A DNA stretch of 34,854 nucleotides from Candidatus Competibacter sp. (GTDB lineage: Bacteria > Pseudomonadota > Gammaproteobacteria > Competibacterales > Competibacteraceae), in contig JARSSH010000006.1 of assembly GCA_029624815.1 (NCBI GenBank), positions 1-34,854 on the forward strand, given 5' to 3'. The position numbers and the translations under genes were made by a program. Shown here piece by piece: positions 15,890 to 24,900 of this stretch. The stretch's first letter is position 1; each line of letters starts with the position of its first letter. Below the pieces are notes generated by a model. It worked only from the letters and a program-made list of their open reading frames with translations. It did no database searches and was not told the DNA's origin.

Positions 15890-16118
15890 GGTGTCTCCGG
15901 AAAAATGATGAGAGCAAACAACCAACCGCCGGTCAAATTGGAGGCTGGCGATTCATAAACAACTCAAGGCGGTCGTATTTGGCGCCACTTCAGTCAGGTG
16001 ACAAAGATCGGATCAAGTTTAGCCGATGAAACAAAGTATGTTGATGGCGCCGGTATCGGAATATTGTGTTCCCTACTCCGCATCCCACACCCGTCGTGCT
16101 TTTGGAGGATCGTTCAGC

Positions 16119-16358
16119 ATGTGCCTCGCCATTCCCGCGCAAGTCATCGAATTGGTCGACATCGAGCACGCCGTAGTGGACATGGGCGGCGTGCACAAGA
16201 CGATTTCCACCGCACTGGTGGACGACTTGCAAGTCGGCGATTACGTCATCGTCCATGTCGGCTATGCCCTCAACCGCCTGGACCCGGAGGAAGCGGCGGA
16301 AACCCTGCGGCTGATCGCCGAATTCTCGGAGGTGGCGAACGATGAAATACCTGGATGA
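16119..16358 (+). CDS. hypC: Hydrogenase maturation chaperone HypC
   Basis: This 79-residue protein of the HypC/HupF family starts MCLAIPAQV; the invariant Cys2 binds iron and the hydrogenase large-subunit precursor. With HypD it forms the scaffold on which Fe(CN)2CO is built. GGAGG lies about 10 nt before ATG 16119. The open frame continues upstream, but MCLAIP is invariant. The 3' end overlaps hypD by 17 nt. It opens the second half of the hyp cluster, separated from hypF by about 8.8 kb. The 229-nt region upstream (from 15890) shows no clear sigma-54 or sigma-70 promoter by eye. Confidence 0.96.
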   Translation: MCLAIPAQVIELVDIEHAVVDMGGVHKTISTALVDDLQVGDYVIVHVGYALNRLDPEEAAETLRLIAEFSEVANDEIPG

Positions 16359-17493
16359 ATTTCGCGACGGCCGACTGGCGCAAGGTCTGGCGGCCCGCAT
16401 CCGGCGGGAGATCGAGCCGGACCGGCGGTATGCGCTGATGGAATTCTGCGGCGGCCATACTCACGCCATTGGCCGCTATGGCATCGAAGACCTGTTGCCG
16501 GCCGAAGTGCGACTGATTCACGGCCCCGGCTGTCCGGTATGCGTGCTGCCAAGCGGACGGTTACAGGCGGCGATCGATCTGGTGGAACGCGAACGGGTGA
16601 TGCTGTGCAGCTACGGCGATCTGTTGCGCGTGCCCGGCGCCCAGGGCGATACCCTGCTCAAGGCCAAGGCGCGCGGCGCGGACGTGCGGATGGTGTACTC
16701 GATTAGCGATGCGCTGGAGATCGCCCGCACTCATCCCGACCGGCCGGTGGTGTTCTTCGCCATTGGCTTCGAGACCACCACGCCGCCCACCGCTGTCGTC
16801 CTCCGGCAAGCCCGGCGCGAGCAGTTGGGCAACTTCAGCGTGTATTGCAATCACGTCCTCACCCCGCCGGCGCTGCGGGCGCTGCTGGCAACCGATCTTT
16901 CTTCGTCTCCTCAAGAAGCGGCGACTTGTGGCGCCGGCGTGATTGATGGCTTTATCGGCCCCGCGCACGTCAGCACCGTCATCGGCACGCGCGCCTACGA
17001 GTTCGTCGCCGCCGAATACCATCGACCGCTGGTCATCGCCGGCTTCGAACCGTTGGACGTGTTGCAATCGATTCTGATGCTGGTGCGCCAGATCAACGCG
17101 GGCGAGGTTCGGGTGGAAAACGAATATGCCCGCGCGGTCGGCGCCGACGGCAACCGCAAGGCACAGGCATTGATGGACGAGGTGTTCGAGGTCCGTCCAA
17201 GCTTCGAGTGGCGCGGCTTGGGCGAACTGCCGAACAGCGCCCTGGCGATCCGGCCGGCGTTCGCCGACTGGGACGCCGAATGCCGCTTCGCCGTGCCCGC
17301 GATTCAGGCCAGCGATCACAAGGCCTGCGCCTGCGGCGAGGTGTTGCGCGGGGTCAAACGCCCGGAAGAGTGCAAGGTGTTCGCCACCGCCTGCACCCCC
17401 GATCATCCACTCGGTTCCTGCATGGTCTCGGCCGAGGGCGCTTGCGCGGCGCACTATCACTACGGGCGATTCCGGCAGGCGGTGGCTTCATGA
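16342..17493 (+). CDS. hypD: Hydrogenase maturation Fe-S protein HypD
   Basis: This 383-residue protein has the usual HypD length. HypD holds the iron with HypC and provides the redox chemistry for CN/CO ligand assembly. Visible motifs are MEFCGGHTHAIGRYGI (Cys36), HGPGCPVCVLP (Cys64 and Cys67), GFETTTPPTA and NHVLTPPA in the middle, and a Cys-rich C-terminal region (about 310-370: CRF, CACGEVLRG, ECKVF, ACTPDHPLGSCMVS) that ligates the [4Fe-4S] cluster. The ATG overlaps the hypC 3' end, and the stop overlaps the hypE start (ATGA at 17490-17493), so the three are translationally coupled. Confidence 0.97.
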   Translation: MKYLDEFRDGRLAQGLAARIRREIEPDRRYALMEFCGGHTHAIGRYGIEDLLPAEVRLIHGPGCPVCVLPSGRLQAAIDLVERERVMLCSYGDLLRVPGAQGDTLLKAKARGADVRMVYSISDALEIARTHPDRPVVFFAIGFETTTPPTAVVLRQARREQLGNFSVYCNHVLTPPALRALLATDLSSSPQEAATCGAGVIDGFIGPAHVSTVIGTRAYEFVAAEYHRPLVIAGFEPLDVLQSILMLVRQINAGEVRVENEYARAVGADGNRKAQALMDEVFEVRPSFEWRGLGELPNSALAIRPAFADWDAECRFAVPAIQASDHKACACGEVLRGVKRPEECKVFATACTPDHPLGSCMVSAEGACAAHYHYGRFRQAVAS

Positions 17494-18539
17494 GCGCCCG
17501 GCGAGAAACCTACGCCCGCACGCTCGATCTTGCGCGGGGTTGCGTCGAAATCGGCCACGGCGGCGGCGGCCGGGCCATGGCGCAACTGATCGAGGAATTG
17601 TTTCTGGCCGCCTTCGACAACGACTGGCTGCGCGCCCAGGATGACTGCGCCCGGTTGACCGTTCCGGTCGGCCGGCTGGTGATGGCCACCGACAGCCATG
17701 TGGTCTCGCCGCTGTTCTTCCCCGGCGGCGACATCGGTTGCCTTTCGGTTCACGGCACGCTCAACGACGTGGCGATGGCCGGCGCGCGACCGTTGTACCT
17801 CGCCGCCAGTTTCATTCTGGAGGAAGGTTTTCCGCTGGCCGATCTGCAACGCATCGTGGCGTCGATGGCACGGGCGGCGCGAGCGGCGGAGGTGCCTATC
17901 GTCACCGGTGATACCAAGGTGGTGGAGCGCGGCAAGGGCGACGGGGTGTTCATCACCACCACCGGCGTCGGCGTGATTCCGGCGGGCGTGGACATCTCCG
18001 CCAGCCGGGCGCGGCCGGGCGATGCGGTGCTGCTCAGCGGCGCGCTGGGCGAGCACGGCATGGCGGTGCTGGCGCAACGGGAAAACCTGAGCTTCGATGC
18101 ACCGATCGAGTCGGATACCGCCGCCTTGCATGGCCTGGTGGCGGCGATGGTGGCGGCGGTACCGGATATTCATTGCCTGCGCGATCCCACCCGTGGCGGC
18201 TTGAGCAGCGCTCTGAACGAAATCGCCCGCCAGTCCGGCGTCGGAATGCGGCTACGCGAGGCGGCGATTCCGGTGCGCGAGCCAGTGCGGGCGCTGTGCG
18301 AGTTTCTCGGGCTGGACCCGTTGTACGTCGCCAACGAGGGCAAGCTGCTGGCGATCTGTCCGGCGGCGGTGGCCGAAACCTTGCTGGCGGCGATGCGCGC
18401 CCATCCGCTGGGACGGGAAGCGGCTCTCATCGGCCAGGTGGTGGCGGACCCGCATGGCTTCGTGGAAATGGAGACGGTGTTGGGTGGGTGCCGGCTGGTG
18501 GATTGGTTGAGCGGGGAGCAGTTGCCGAGGATTTGTTGA
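17490..18539 (+). CDS. hypE: Hydrogenase maturation protein HypE
   Basis: This 349-residue protein of the AIR-synthase-like ATPase family dehydrates the carbamoyl group received from HypF on its C-terminal Cys to a thiocyanate and donates cyanide to iron. It ends in PRIC, so the modified residue is Cys349. The N-terminal glycine-rich GHGGGGRAM (about 23-31), the DSHVVSPLFFPGGDIG segment, GTLNDVAMAGA, VTGDTKVVERGKGDG and DPTRGGLSSALNEIA are all family motifs. The ATG overlaps the hypD stop. It ends the hyp genes; no hydrogenase structural gene follows. Confidence 0.97.
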   Translation: MSARRETYARTLDLARGCVEIGHGGGGRAMAQLIEELFLAAFDNDWLRAQDDCARLTVPVGRLVMATDSHVVSPLFFPGGDIGCLSVHGTLNDVAMAGARPLYLAASFILEEGFPLADLQRIVASMARAARAAEVPIVTGDTKVVERGKGDGVFITTTGVGVIPAGVDISASRARPGDAVLLSGALGEHGMAVLAQRENLSFDAPIESDTAALHGLVAAMVAAVPDIHCLRDPTRGGLSSALNEIARQSGVGMRLREAAIPVREPVRALCEFLGLDPLYVANEGKLLAICPAAVAETLLAAMRAHPLGREAALIGQVVADPHGFVEMETVLGGCRLVDWLSGEQLPRIC

Positions 18540-18570
18540 ATGCGGATCACGTATTGCGTTGTATCCATGA

Positions 18571-18593
18571 TTATCTAATAATCGGATAATCGG
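18571..18593. promoter_or_regulatory. Candidate autoregulatory operator of the toxin-antitoxin pair
   Basis: ATAATCGG occurs twice in tandem (18578-18585, 18586-18593), and TTATC/GATAA form an inverted pair (18571-18575, 18585-18589), 25 bp before the antitoxin start. Type II antitoxins usually bind such repeats to repress their own operon. The A+T-rich stretch also stands out from the GC-rich surroundings. Confidence 0.4.
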
Positions 18594-18617
18594 TCATCAT
18601 GAGGAGGCGACGCGTCC

Positions 18618-18887
18618 ATGGAAAAAATCAACGTCACTCAGGCGGCACGGCAATTTTCCGATCTGCTCAACAGGGTATTTTATCAAGGCGCCAGTTTCGA
18701 ATTGGAGCGTGGCAATAAAGCAATTGCCAGACTGTGCCCGGTTGCCGCCCCTCGCCGGGTCGCGGTGCGCGATCTTAACCGCCTGTTCGCCGCATTACCC
18801 CGTTTGAACGAAGACGCCGAGTCCTTTGCCCAAGATCTTGACGCTATCCGCAAGGCCGCGTTACCCGAGCACGATCCATGGGCCTAG
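18618..18887 (+). CDS. Type II antitoxin, Phd/YefM-like
   Basis: This 89-residue protein has an N-terminal DNA-binding region (MEKINVTQAARQFSDLLNRV) typical of the Phd/YefM antitoxin fold. Then come FELERGNKAIARLCPV, where such proteins have a beta-strand, and an acidic C-terminal tail (about 60-89) that would wrap the toxin. GAGGAGG precedes ATG 18618. The gene overlaps the PIN-domain toxin by 10 nt, the usual arrangement. It should bind the repeats just upstream and neutralise the toxin. The family is fairly sure; the exact subgroup is not. Confidence 0.85.
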   Translation: MEKINVTQAARQFSDLLNRVFYQGASFELERGNKAIARLCPVAAPRRVAVRDLNRLFAALPRLNEDAESFAQDLDAIRKAALPEHDPWA

Positions 18888-19282
18888 TCCTGGATACCTG
18901 CATTCTCATTCACGCCGAACGCCATGGAGCGCTGGATTTTTCGCCTTGGGCCAGCCATGGCGACGCTTTCATCAGCGCGATCACTGTATCGGAGTTGCTG
19001 GTCGGCGTGCATCGCGCCGACAGCAACGCCCGCCGCGCCCGCCGCTCGGCCTTCGTCGAGGCGATTCTGGCGCAGTTGCCGGTGCTGGACTTCACAACGG
19101 AAACGGCGCGCGTCCACGCAGGTCTCTTTGCCACCCTGAGCCAGCAAGGCCAGATGATCGGGGCGCACGACCTGATCATCGCGGCCACCGCGCTTTTTCA
19201 TGATTGCGTGGTGCTCACCACCAATGCCGCTGAGTTCGCGCGGGTACCTAGTTTGGATGTGCTGACCCCACAGGTTTCCTGA
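18878..19282 (+). CDS. vapC: PIN-domain toxin, VapC-like ribonuclease
   Basis: This 134-residue protein has a complete PIN domain, an Mg2+-dependent RNase fold. Acidic residues are in place: LVLDTCILI (Asp6), ITVSELLVG (Glu39), and GAHDLIIAATAL (Asp98), with TTNAAEF (Asn116, Glu119) at the fourth position. VapC toxins cleave initiator tRNA or rRNA loops and slow growth when freed of antitoxin. It overlaps the antitoxin by 10 nt, so translation is coupled. The target RNA cannot be predicted. Confidence 0.9.
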   Translation: MGLVLDTCILIHAERHGALDFSPWASHGDAFISAITVSELLVGVHRADSNARRARRSAFVEAILAQLPVLDFTTETARVHAGLFATLSQQGQMIGAHDLIIAATALFHDCVVLTTNAAEFARVPSLDVLTPQVS

Positions 19283-19309
19283 AACGATCACTTTGTTGCT
19301 CTGGGATTT

Positions 19310-19328
19310 TGGCGGCCTTTGGCCACCA
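19310..19328. terminator. Weak hairpin between convergent genes
   Basis: TGGCGGCC (19310-19317) and GGCCACCA (19321-19328) pair with one mismatch around TTT. It lies between the toxin gene and the PEGA-protein gene, which converge. No strong T-run follows on either side, so a terminator role is only possible. Confidence 0.3.
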
Positions 19329-19349
19329 GGTCTTGAGATTGAATGTGAT

Positions 19350-19766
19350 CTAGAAATTCCGCCCCGGCACTTCCACGCTGCCGGGCGGAAAGCTCCACTC
19401 ATACCACGGCTTGCCGGTATAGGATGTGGGCGCTACCGGAACGACTGGAGCCGGGACCGGTTCGGCACGCAACTGGAGCTTGATGGCGGTTTCCCCCGTC
19501 CCACGCACTTTCACGGTTTGCTCCGTCGCGTAGTCTTTTCCATCGATCTGCACATGAGCATTGATTTTCCGAGTTCCCTCGGCAACCTGGATGCGCAGGG
19601 CATCACCCGGACGCTGGGGTGTCACGCCGCGATAGCTGCTGTCCACCACAATCGTGGCCCCCGGCGGCTCGGAGGTAATCACCAGCCACGCTCCCCCAGC
19701 ACCGGCGCTCTGAATGCCGAACGCCAAGGCCATTCCACTCAGGATTATCCAGTACCTGCGAGCCAT
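19350..19766 (-). CDS. PEGA-domain secreted protein
   Basis: This 138-residue protein has a signal peptide (about 1-25, ending GIQSAGAGG). A PEGA-type beta domain follows: ITSEPPGATIVVDSSYRGVTPQRPGD, the usual 'PPGA...D..Y.G.TP' surface-layer motif, then IQVAEGTRKINAHVQIDGKDY. A Pro-rich linker (PVPAPVVPVAPTS) precedes the C-terminus. The start at 19766 is preceded by CGGAG; the open frame extends upstream without a site. PEGA domains often occur in or beside Ser/Thr kinases and cell-envelope proteins. It is the last gene of the minus-strand kinase/beta-barrel operon, 59 nt after the second barrel gene. The precise role is unknown. Confidence 0.72.
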   Translation of the reverse strand: MARRYWIILSGMALAFGIQSAGAGGAWLVITSEPPGATIVVDSSYRGVTPQRPGDALRIQVAEGTRKINAHVQIDGKDYATEQTVKVRGTGETAIKLQLRAEPVPAPVVPVAPTSYTGKPWYEWSFPPGSVEVPGRNF

Positions 19767-19825
19767 GAATTTTCTCCGATAGAAATACCTGCCATATTCA
19801 TTCAGATTATTGAGGCGACCTACCA

Positions 19826-20782
19826 CTAGAACCGATAAAATATGGAAGCAGTGATAGTGAATAACTCCTCAGTAAGGGAGCCGTTGGTGATTGTACCAGC
19901 ATAACTTGGATCTGGTACATTTTGTACCGATCCAGTACTTGTCCCGGACATATCAAAGTCATACCTGTGATAATTGGCCCCAAGAGAATATCCTAGATTG
20001 TCCATCAAAGATTGTGTCCAAGATATGCCAAGCGAAAAGGCATTGGAGTTACCATCCAGCTTGTATTGTTGCGTTATAATCAACGGATTGAGTGGTGGAT
20101 AATCGAGTACTTGATTATTCCACTCAAAATCGCCATTCAGATAAGCATAGGCCGCTTTAATTGTGAGCGCGCCAGAACCTATCGGAAAAGAATAGGAAGT
20201 TCCCAAGAATGGGCCATCTTGGTCAAATTTGGTATCCAAACTGCCGTTTTCAATCAATTGTCTATTCGGCGAATTTGTATACCCCTGATAGGATTGGTCC
20301 GATTCCGTGCTGCCGGACTTATAACCAGCGAATACCGACCACTGATCGGTAATCATATAACCCAAGGATACAGCCCAATCTGAGTGCTGTGCTTTAACAC
20401 CTCCTATATTAAATGTATATTCCTCTAAATTCAATCCAGTACCAGATTGGACAGTTTCGTTGAGTGTAGACTGGTAGTAGATATCGCCAAAAAATCGCCC
20501 GGAAGCCACTGTTCCGCCAAGTCCCCACAAGAATCCATTAATATCAATTTTGTGGAGTGTCTCAAGAGCATCAAAATTCAAAGGGCCTTGTGCCATTGCA
20601 TGATCGCTATCTCGAATAAAGGTAAAGATATCTGAGTCGAGTGAATAATTAGCATACCCTGCATACGCCCTCGGCTGAAACGTCACGTTCCCCCAGGAAA
20701 AACTGGTGCTCGTTTCTTCCGCCGAAACCGCCAGCGACACCATGCTCAAAACGACGGCTGAATTCATCAGGATGGTTTTCAT
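19826..20782 (-). CDS. Outer-membrane beta-barrel protein, paralog B
   Basis: This 318-residue protein has a Sec signal peptide (about 1-20, MKTILMNSAVVLSMVSLAVSA). Alternating hydrophobic strands follow (FSWGNVTFQPRAYAGYANYSL, GFLWGLGGTVASGRFFGDIYYQ, WAVSLGYMITDQWSVFAGYKSG, LTIKAAYAYLNGDF, NAFSLGISWTQSLMDNLGYSLGANYHRYDF). It ends ELFTITASIFYRF with a terminal Phe, the BamA recognition end of barrels. It is clearly paralogous to the gene at 20919-21875 and of identical length. GGGGAG precedes the ATG. No transport or enzyme motif is seen, so porin, adhesin or structural roles are all open. Confidence 0.8.
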   Translation of the reverse strand: MKTILMNSAVVLSMVSLAVSAEETSTSFSWGNVTFQPRAYAGYANYSLDSDIFTFIRDSDHAMAQGPLNFDALETLHKIDINGFLWGLGGTVASGRFFGDIYYQSTLNETVQSGTGLNLEEYTFNIGGVKAQHSDWAVSLGYMITDQWSVFAGYKSGSTESDQSYQGYTNSPNRQLIENGSLDTKFDQDGPFLGTSYSFPIGSGALTIKAAYAYLNGDFEWNNQVLDYPPLNPLIITQQYKLDGNSNAFSLGISWTQSLMDNLGYSLGANYHRYDFDMSGTSTGSVQNVPDPSYAGTITNGSLTEELFTITASIFYRF

Positions 20783-20918
20783 ATTGCGTACTCCCCTCAG
20801 CTATAACTCTATCTAACTTTCTCAAAGACATATATAACTTGGCAGATGTGGATTGTCGCGGCAGCTATCCTCCTATGACGAAACCTACCAGCTGGGATGG
20901 GTTTGAGGTGGTTTATCG

Positions 20919-21875
20919 CTAGAAGTGATACACCAGGGAAGCCGTAATGGTGAATAATTCTTCGGTAAGGCTAACTTTCTGAATGGTCTGGGGGGATAAT
21001 CCCGGCACACCAACCACAGTTCCAGTAGAGCTTCCGGATAAATTAAAATCATAGCTGTGGTAATTAGCTCCAATCGAGAATCCTAAATTATCCGCCAAGG
21101 CTTGCGTCCACGATATACCAAGTGAATAGGCATTGGAATTTCCATCCAATTTATAGTTACTCGTTACGAATGAAGCTCCCTCCGGCGATCCAGAAATCAC
21201 TGCATTAACATTCCGTTTAAAGATTCCATCTAAATATGCATAAGCTGCCTTCAGGGTTAGCGTGCCGGGACCTATTGGAAACGAATAGGAAGTTCCCAAA
21301 AAAGGACCATCTTGCGTAAACTCTCCATCCAAAGTAACATTGAACCGCAAATTTGGAGCTTCGACATAGTACAACATGGATTGATCCCAGTCAGTCTTAC
21401 CCGCTTTATAACCGGCAAACACCGACCATTGATCCGTGATCAAATATCCCAAGGATAAAGCCCAATCGTCATGTTTCGCTTCAACATCTCCCAAAGAACG
21501 ATTGACAGTAAAGCCACCTTCCGTGATTTGACTTTGGGTTCCTGAGTAAGCGGTTTCGTTCGGGGTAGCCTGATAATAAATATCGCCAAAAAACCGCCCG
21601 GACGCGGCAGTTCCTCCAATGCCCCAAATTAAACCGGAAAATGAAATTTTGTCATGATCAAAAAAATCAAGCTTGGGCTTACCCGATTGAGGTGGAGAAT
21701 TGCCCTCGGTGAACGTACCAGACCCTCCTTTAAGATTATAATCCGCATACCCGACATACGCCCTCGGCTGAAAAGTCACATTTCCCCACGAAAAACTCGA
21801 ACTCATTTCTTCCGCCGAAACCGCCAGCGATGCCATGCTCAAGACGACGGCTGAACTTATCAGGATGGTTTTCAT
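20919..21875 (-). CDS. Outer-membrane beta-barrel protein, paralog A
   Basis: This 318-residue protein is the tandem sister of 19826-20782. The signal peptide is nearly the same (MKTILISSAVVLSMASLAVSA), and it shares FSWGNVTFQPRAY, ASGRFFGDIYYQ, YLITDQWSVFAGYK, QDGPFLGTSYSFPIG and SLTEELFTITAS. The C-terminal residue is Phe (LVYHF). Most differences fall where extracellular loops would be, for example about residues 45-65 and 150-180, as expected when barrels diversify at exposed surfaces. The start is the ATG at 21875; an upstream in-frame ATG at 21986 would put 37 non-signal residues first. It lies 113 nt after the kinase gene and 136 nt before its paralog. Confidence 0.82.
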   Translation of the reverse strand: MKTILISSAVVLSMASLAVSAEEMSSSFSWGNVTFQPRAYVGYADYNLKGGSGTFTEGNSPPQSGKPKLDFFDHDKISFSGLIWGIGGTAASGRFFGDIYYQATPNETAYSGTQSQITEGGFTVNRSLGDVEAKHDDWALSLGYLITDQWSVFAGYKAGKTDWDQSMLYYVEAPNLRFNVTLDGEFTQDGPFLGTSYSFPIGPGTLTLKAAYAYLDGIFKRNVNAVISGSPEGASFVTSNYKLDGNSNAYSLGISWTQALADNLGFSIGANYHSYDFNLSGSSTGTVVGVPGLSPQTIQKVSLTEELFTITASLVYHF

Positions 21876-21988
21876 TCTTCTTACTCCCCTTCGTTTGGCT
21901 TTGTTGATTGGTTTAGAATGGACTGGTTTTACCACATCATGGGCGCTCCATATATTTCCGGTTTGCCCAATGCAAAAATTCGGCATCC

Positions 21989-24900
21989 CTAAAATGTCCC
22001 AAATATCCGCGGCCTGGCCGGTTCGGATGGCGGTTGCGGTTTGGGTTCCGGCGACGCTTCCCTACGTGGTGGTTCTGGGCGCGGCGGCTCTTTCCGCTGT
22101 TGTTCCAGTTTGCGTTGCTGCTCCTGCCGCTGCTGTTCCTGTCGCCGCTGTTCCAGAAGCCGTTGCCGCTCCTGTTGCTGCTCCAAACGCCGCTGCCGGT
22201 CCAAACGCTGCTGCTCCTGCCGCTGTTGCTCCAGTTGGCGCTGCCGCTCCTGCCGCTGTTGTTGCTCTAAACGCCGTTGCTCCCGCTGCTCCTGCTCCAG
22301 CTTCCGTTGCTGCTCCAGACGTTGTGCTTCTTCTTGGCGCTGCTGGTCCAAACGCCGCTGCTGGTCCTGTTTTTGCTGTTCCTGGCGCTGCTGTTCTTGC
22401 CGCCGTTGCGCCACCGATTCTTCGGCGCGCACCTCTTCCCGCAGACGCAACAGCTCGGCGTGCTCCGGAACCACCTCCAAGCCTTTATCAATAAACGTCA
22501 GGCTATCCTGCAACGCCCCGGTCGCTCGCCGCTGTTGCGCCAGTTGTAGATAGCTTTCGGCAATCCGCTGCAATCCCGCCTGGGCCTGGGCATTGCCCGC
22601 ATCCAGCTTGAGCACCTGCCGATAAGTCTCGTGCGCGTTGTTTCCCGCCGGCGTCGTTAACCGCCATGCCTGCACATGCGCGTCCGCCTGTTCCAGCAGA
22701 CTGGCGATCTCCCGTTCGCGCTGCTCCCGTTCGGCCTGCTGGCGCTGTTGCGCGGCGATTTCGGCGCTCACGTCCTGACGCAAGCGCGTCAAGCCTTCGT
22801 GATCCGGCACCTGTGCCAAGCCTTTTTCGATCGCTTGCATGGCAGCGGCCCGATCGCCCTTGCGCCGCAACTCGACCGCCTGGGCTAGATATTGATCGGC
22901 TTCCCGCCGGCGCTGAACCGCCTCGGCCTGTTGCCGCGCCTGCTCGGTCTTCCGCCGTTCCGCTTCCGCCGCCTGCCGCCGCGCCTCCTCCTCCCGCTGG
23001 CGCCGTTCCGCCTCGGCTTGTTGCCGCGCCTGTTCCTCCGCTTTTCGCCGTTCCGCTTCCGCCGCCTGCCGCCGTGCCTCTTCCTCCCGCTGACGTTGCG
23101 CTGCCTCAACCTGCCGCCGCGCCTGCTCGGCCATCTGCGCCCTGACCTGCTCGCGCAAGGCCAACAAATCGGGGTGATCGGGCACCGCCAGCAACCCCTG
23201 TTCGATTAGGGCCAAGCTGGCTTCCAAGGCGCTTTCCTTAAACTGGCTCCGGGCCTGCGCCAACAATTGCTCGGCCTGCAACCGCCGCGCGGCTTCCCGT
23301 TCCCGCTGGGCTCTCGCCTCGGCGATCCCGCGCTCCACTTCCTGACGCAACCGCAACAACTCCTTCTGATCCGGCGCCACCGCCAAACCCTGATCGATCA
23401 ATCCCAAACTCTCTTGCAATGCCCCCGCCGATTGTCGCTGTCGCGCCTGTTGCAGATAGTCTCCAGCAATCCGCTCCAATCCCGCCCGGGCTTCGGTATT
23501 GCCCTCATCCAGCTTGAGCACCTGCCGATACGCCGCTTCCGCATTGTTTCCCGCCGGCGCGGTCAGTCGCTTCGCCTGCCAATGCGCTTCGGCCTGTTGC
23601 AACAACGCTCTGATATCCTGCTCGCGCTTCGCCTGTTCCGCCCGCCGCTGCTGTTCCGCCGCAAGCTGAACGCGCACGGCCTCCCGCAACCGCAATAACG
23701 CCTCGTGATCGGGAACCGCCTCCAAGCCCTTCTCGATCAACGACCCGCTGGCCGCATAATCGCCCTTGCGCTGGGCCTCCACCGCCTGCGTCAAATAACG
23801 CTCGGCTTCCTGCCGCCGCCGCTCGGCCGCCGCCTGTACGCGAATTTTCTCGGCCTTGCGCCGCTCGGCCTCTTCCGCCTGCCACCGCGCCTCCTCCTCG
23901 CGCCGCTGCTGTTCCGCTTCCGCTTGGCGCTGCTGCTCGGCCAACCGCGCCCCGACCTGCTCACGCAAGGCCAACAAATCGGGGTGATCGGGCACCGCCA
24001 GCAAACCCTGCTCGACATGCGCCAGAGCTACTTCCAACAAGCCTTCCTGGACACTGATCCGCGCCTGTTCGAGGAATTGTTCGGCTTGCAACCGGGATCG
24101 CCGTTGTTCTTCTTCTCGGGCTTTCTGGAGTCGGATCGCGGCCATTTGCTCCGCCACCTCCTGACGCAAGCGCAACAACTCCCGATGTTGCGGGGACAAC
24201 GCCAAACCCAACTCAATCTGCCTCAAGCTCTCCGGCAAAGCGTCCGCACTCAGTTGTTGCCGCGCCCGCCGCGCATATTCGCCAGCAATCGCTTCCAGCG
24301 CGGCCAAGGCCTGCGCATTCTCCGGCTCCAACGCCAACACCTGCCGATAAGTCGCTTCCGCGTTATCCTCTTTGGAATCGCCCGCCAACAACCCAATTCT
24401 CCGTTGCGCATCGGCCAGTTTCAACAAAGTCGCGACTTGTTGAATGCGTTGCGCCGGCTCGCGGGAATCGATCGGCTTAATCGTTGGCTCGACTTCCGGT
24501 TGCTCGGCGAATTTTCGCGATAAAATATAAAAAACCATAACCAGTAGAACAATGACACCGACGACAGCGATAACGACGGGCAACCTCGATTTTCGATTCC
24601 TGAGCAAACCGCGAAACTTGCCAGTCGTAAATTCCAGAAAACCCAGATTTCCGAAGTCTCCAGGCGCTTTCGGCTGTGTCCCCGTATCGCTGGGCACGAT
24701 CGCATCAAGCGCTTCGAGAAATTCATGCGTGTTCCTATATCGATCCGCCCTTTTTTTAGCAAGCAGTTTGTTTAAAACCGGTTGGAGGTAAGCATATTGC
24801 CTAGGTAGCTTTGGAATGGGGTCATTCACATGTTTCATCGCGACGGAAATAGGATTTTCCGCCTGATATAGTCGCTGTCCCGCAAGCATCTCATAAATCA

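Noticed and set aside
7282-16118. Integrase, transposase or tRNA attachment site for the inserted block
   Set aside because: All long frames in the block are accounted for by metabolic or membrane genes, and no direct repeats were seen at both edges by eye.
15890-16118. Sigma-54 (-24/-12) promoter before hypC
   Set aside because: GGC-containing strings occur, but none has the TGGCAC-N5-TTGC pattern with correct spacing.
2936-18617. Hydrogenase structural genes inside the window
   Set aside because: No large-subunit RxCGxC/DPCxxC motifs or small-subunit cluster ligands were found; only maturation and nickel proteins are present.
23705-24523. Long plus-strand ORFs opposite the kinase repeat region
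   Set aside because: Shadow frames created by Gln/Arg/Glu-rich codons of the kinase gene; no ribosome site or recognisable motif.
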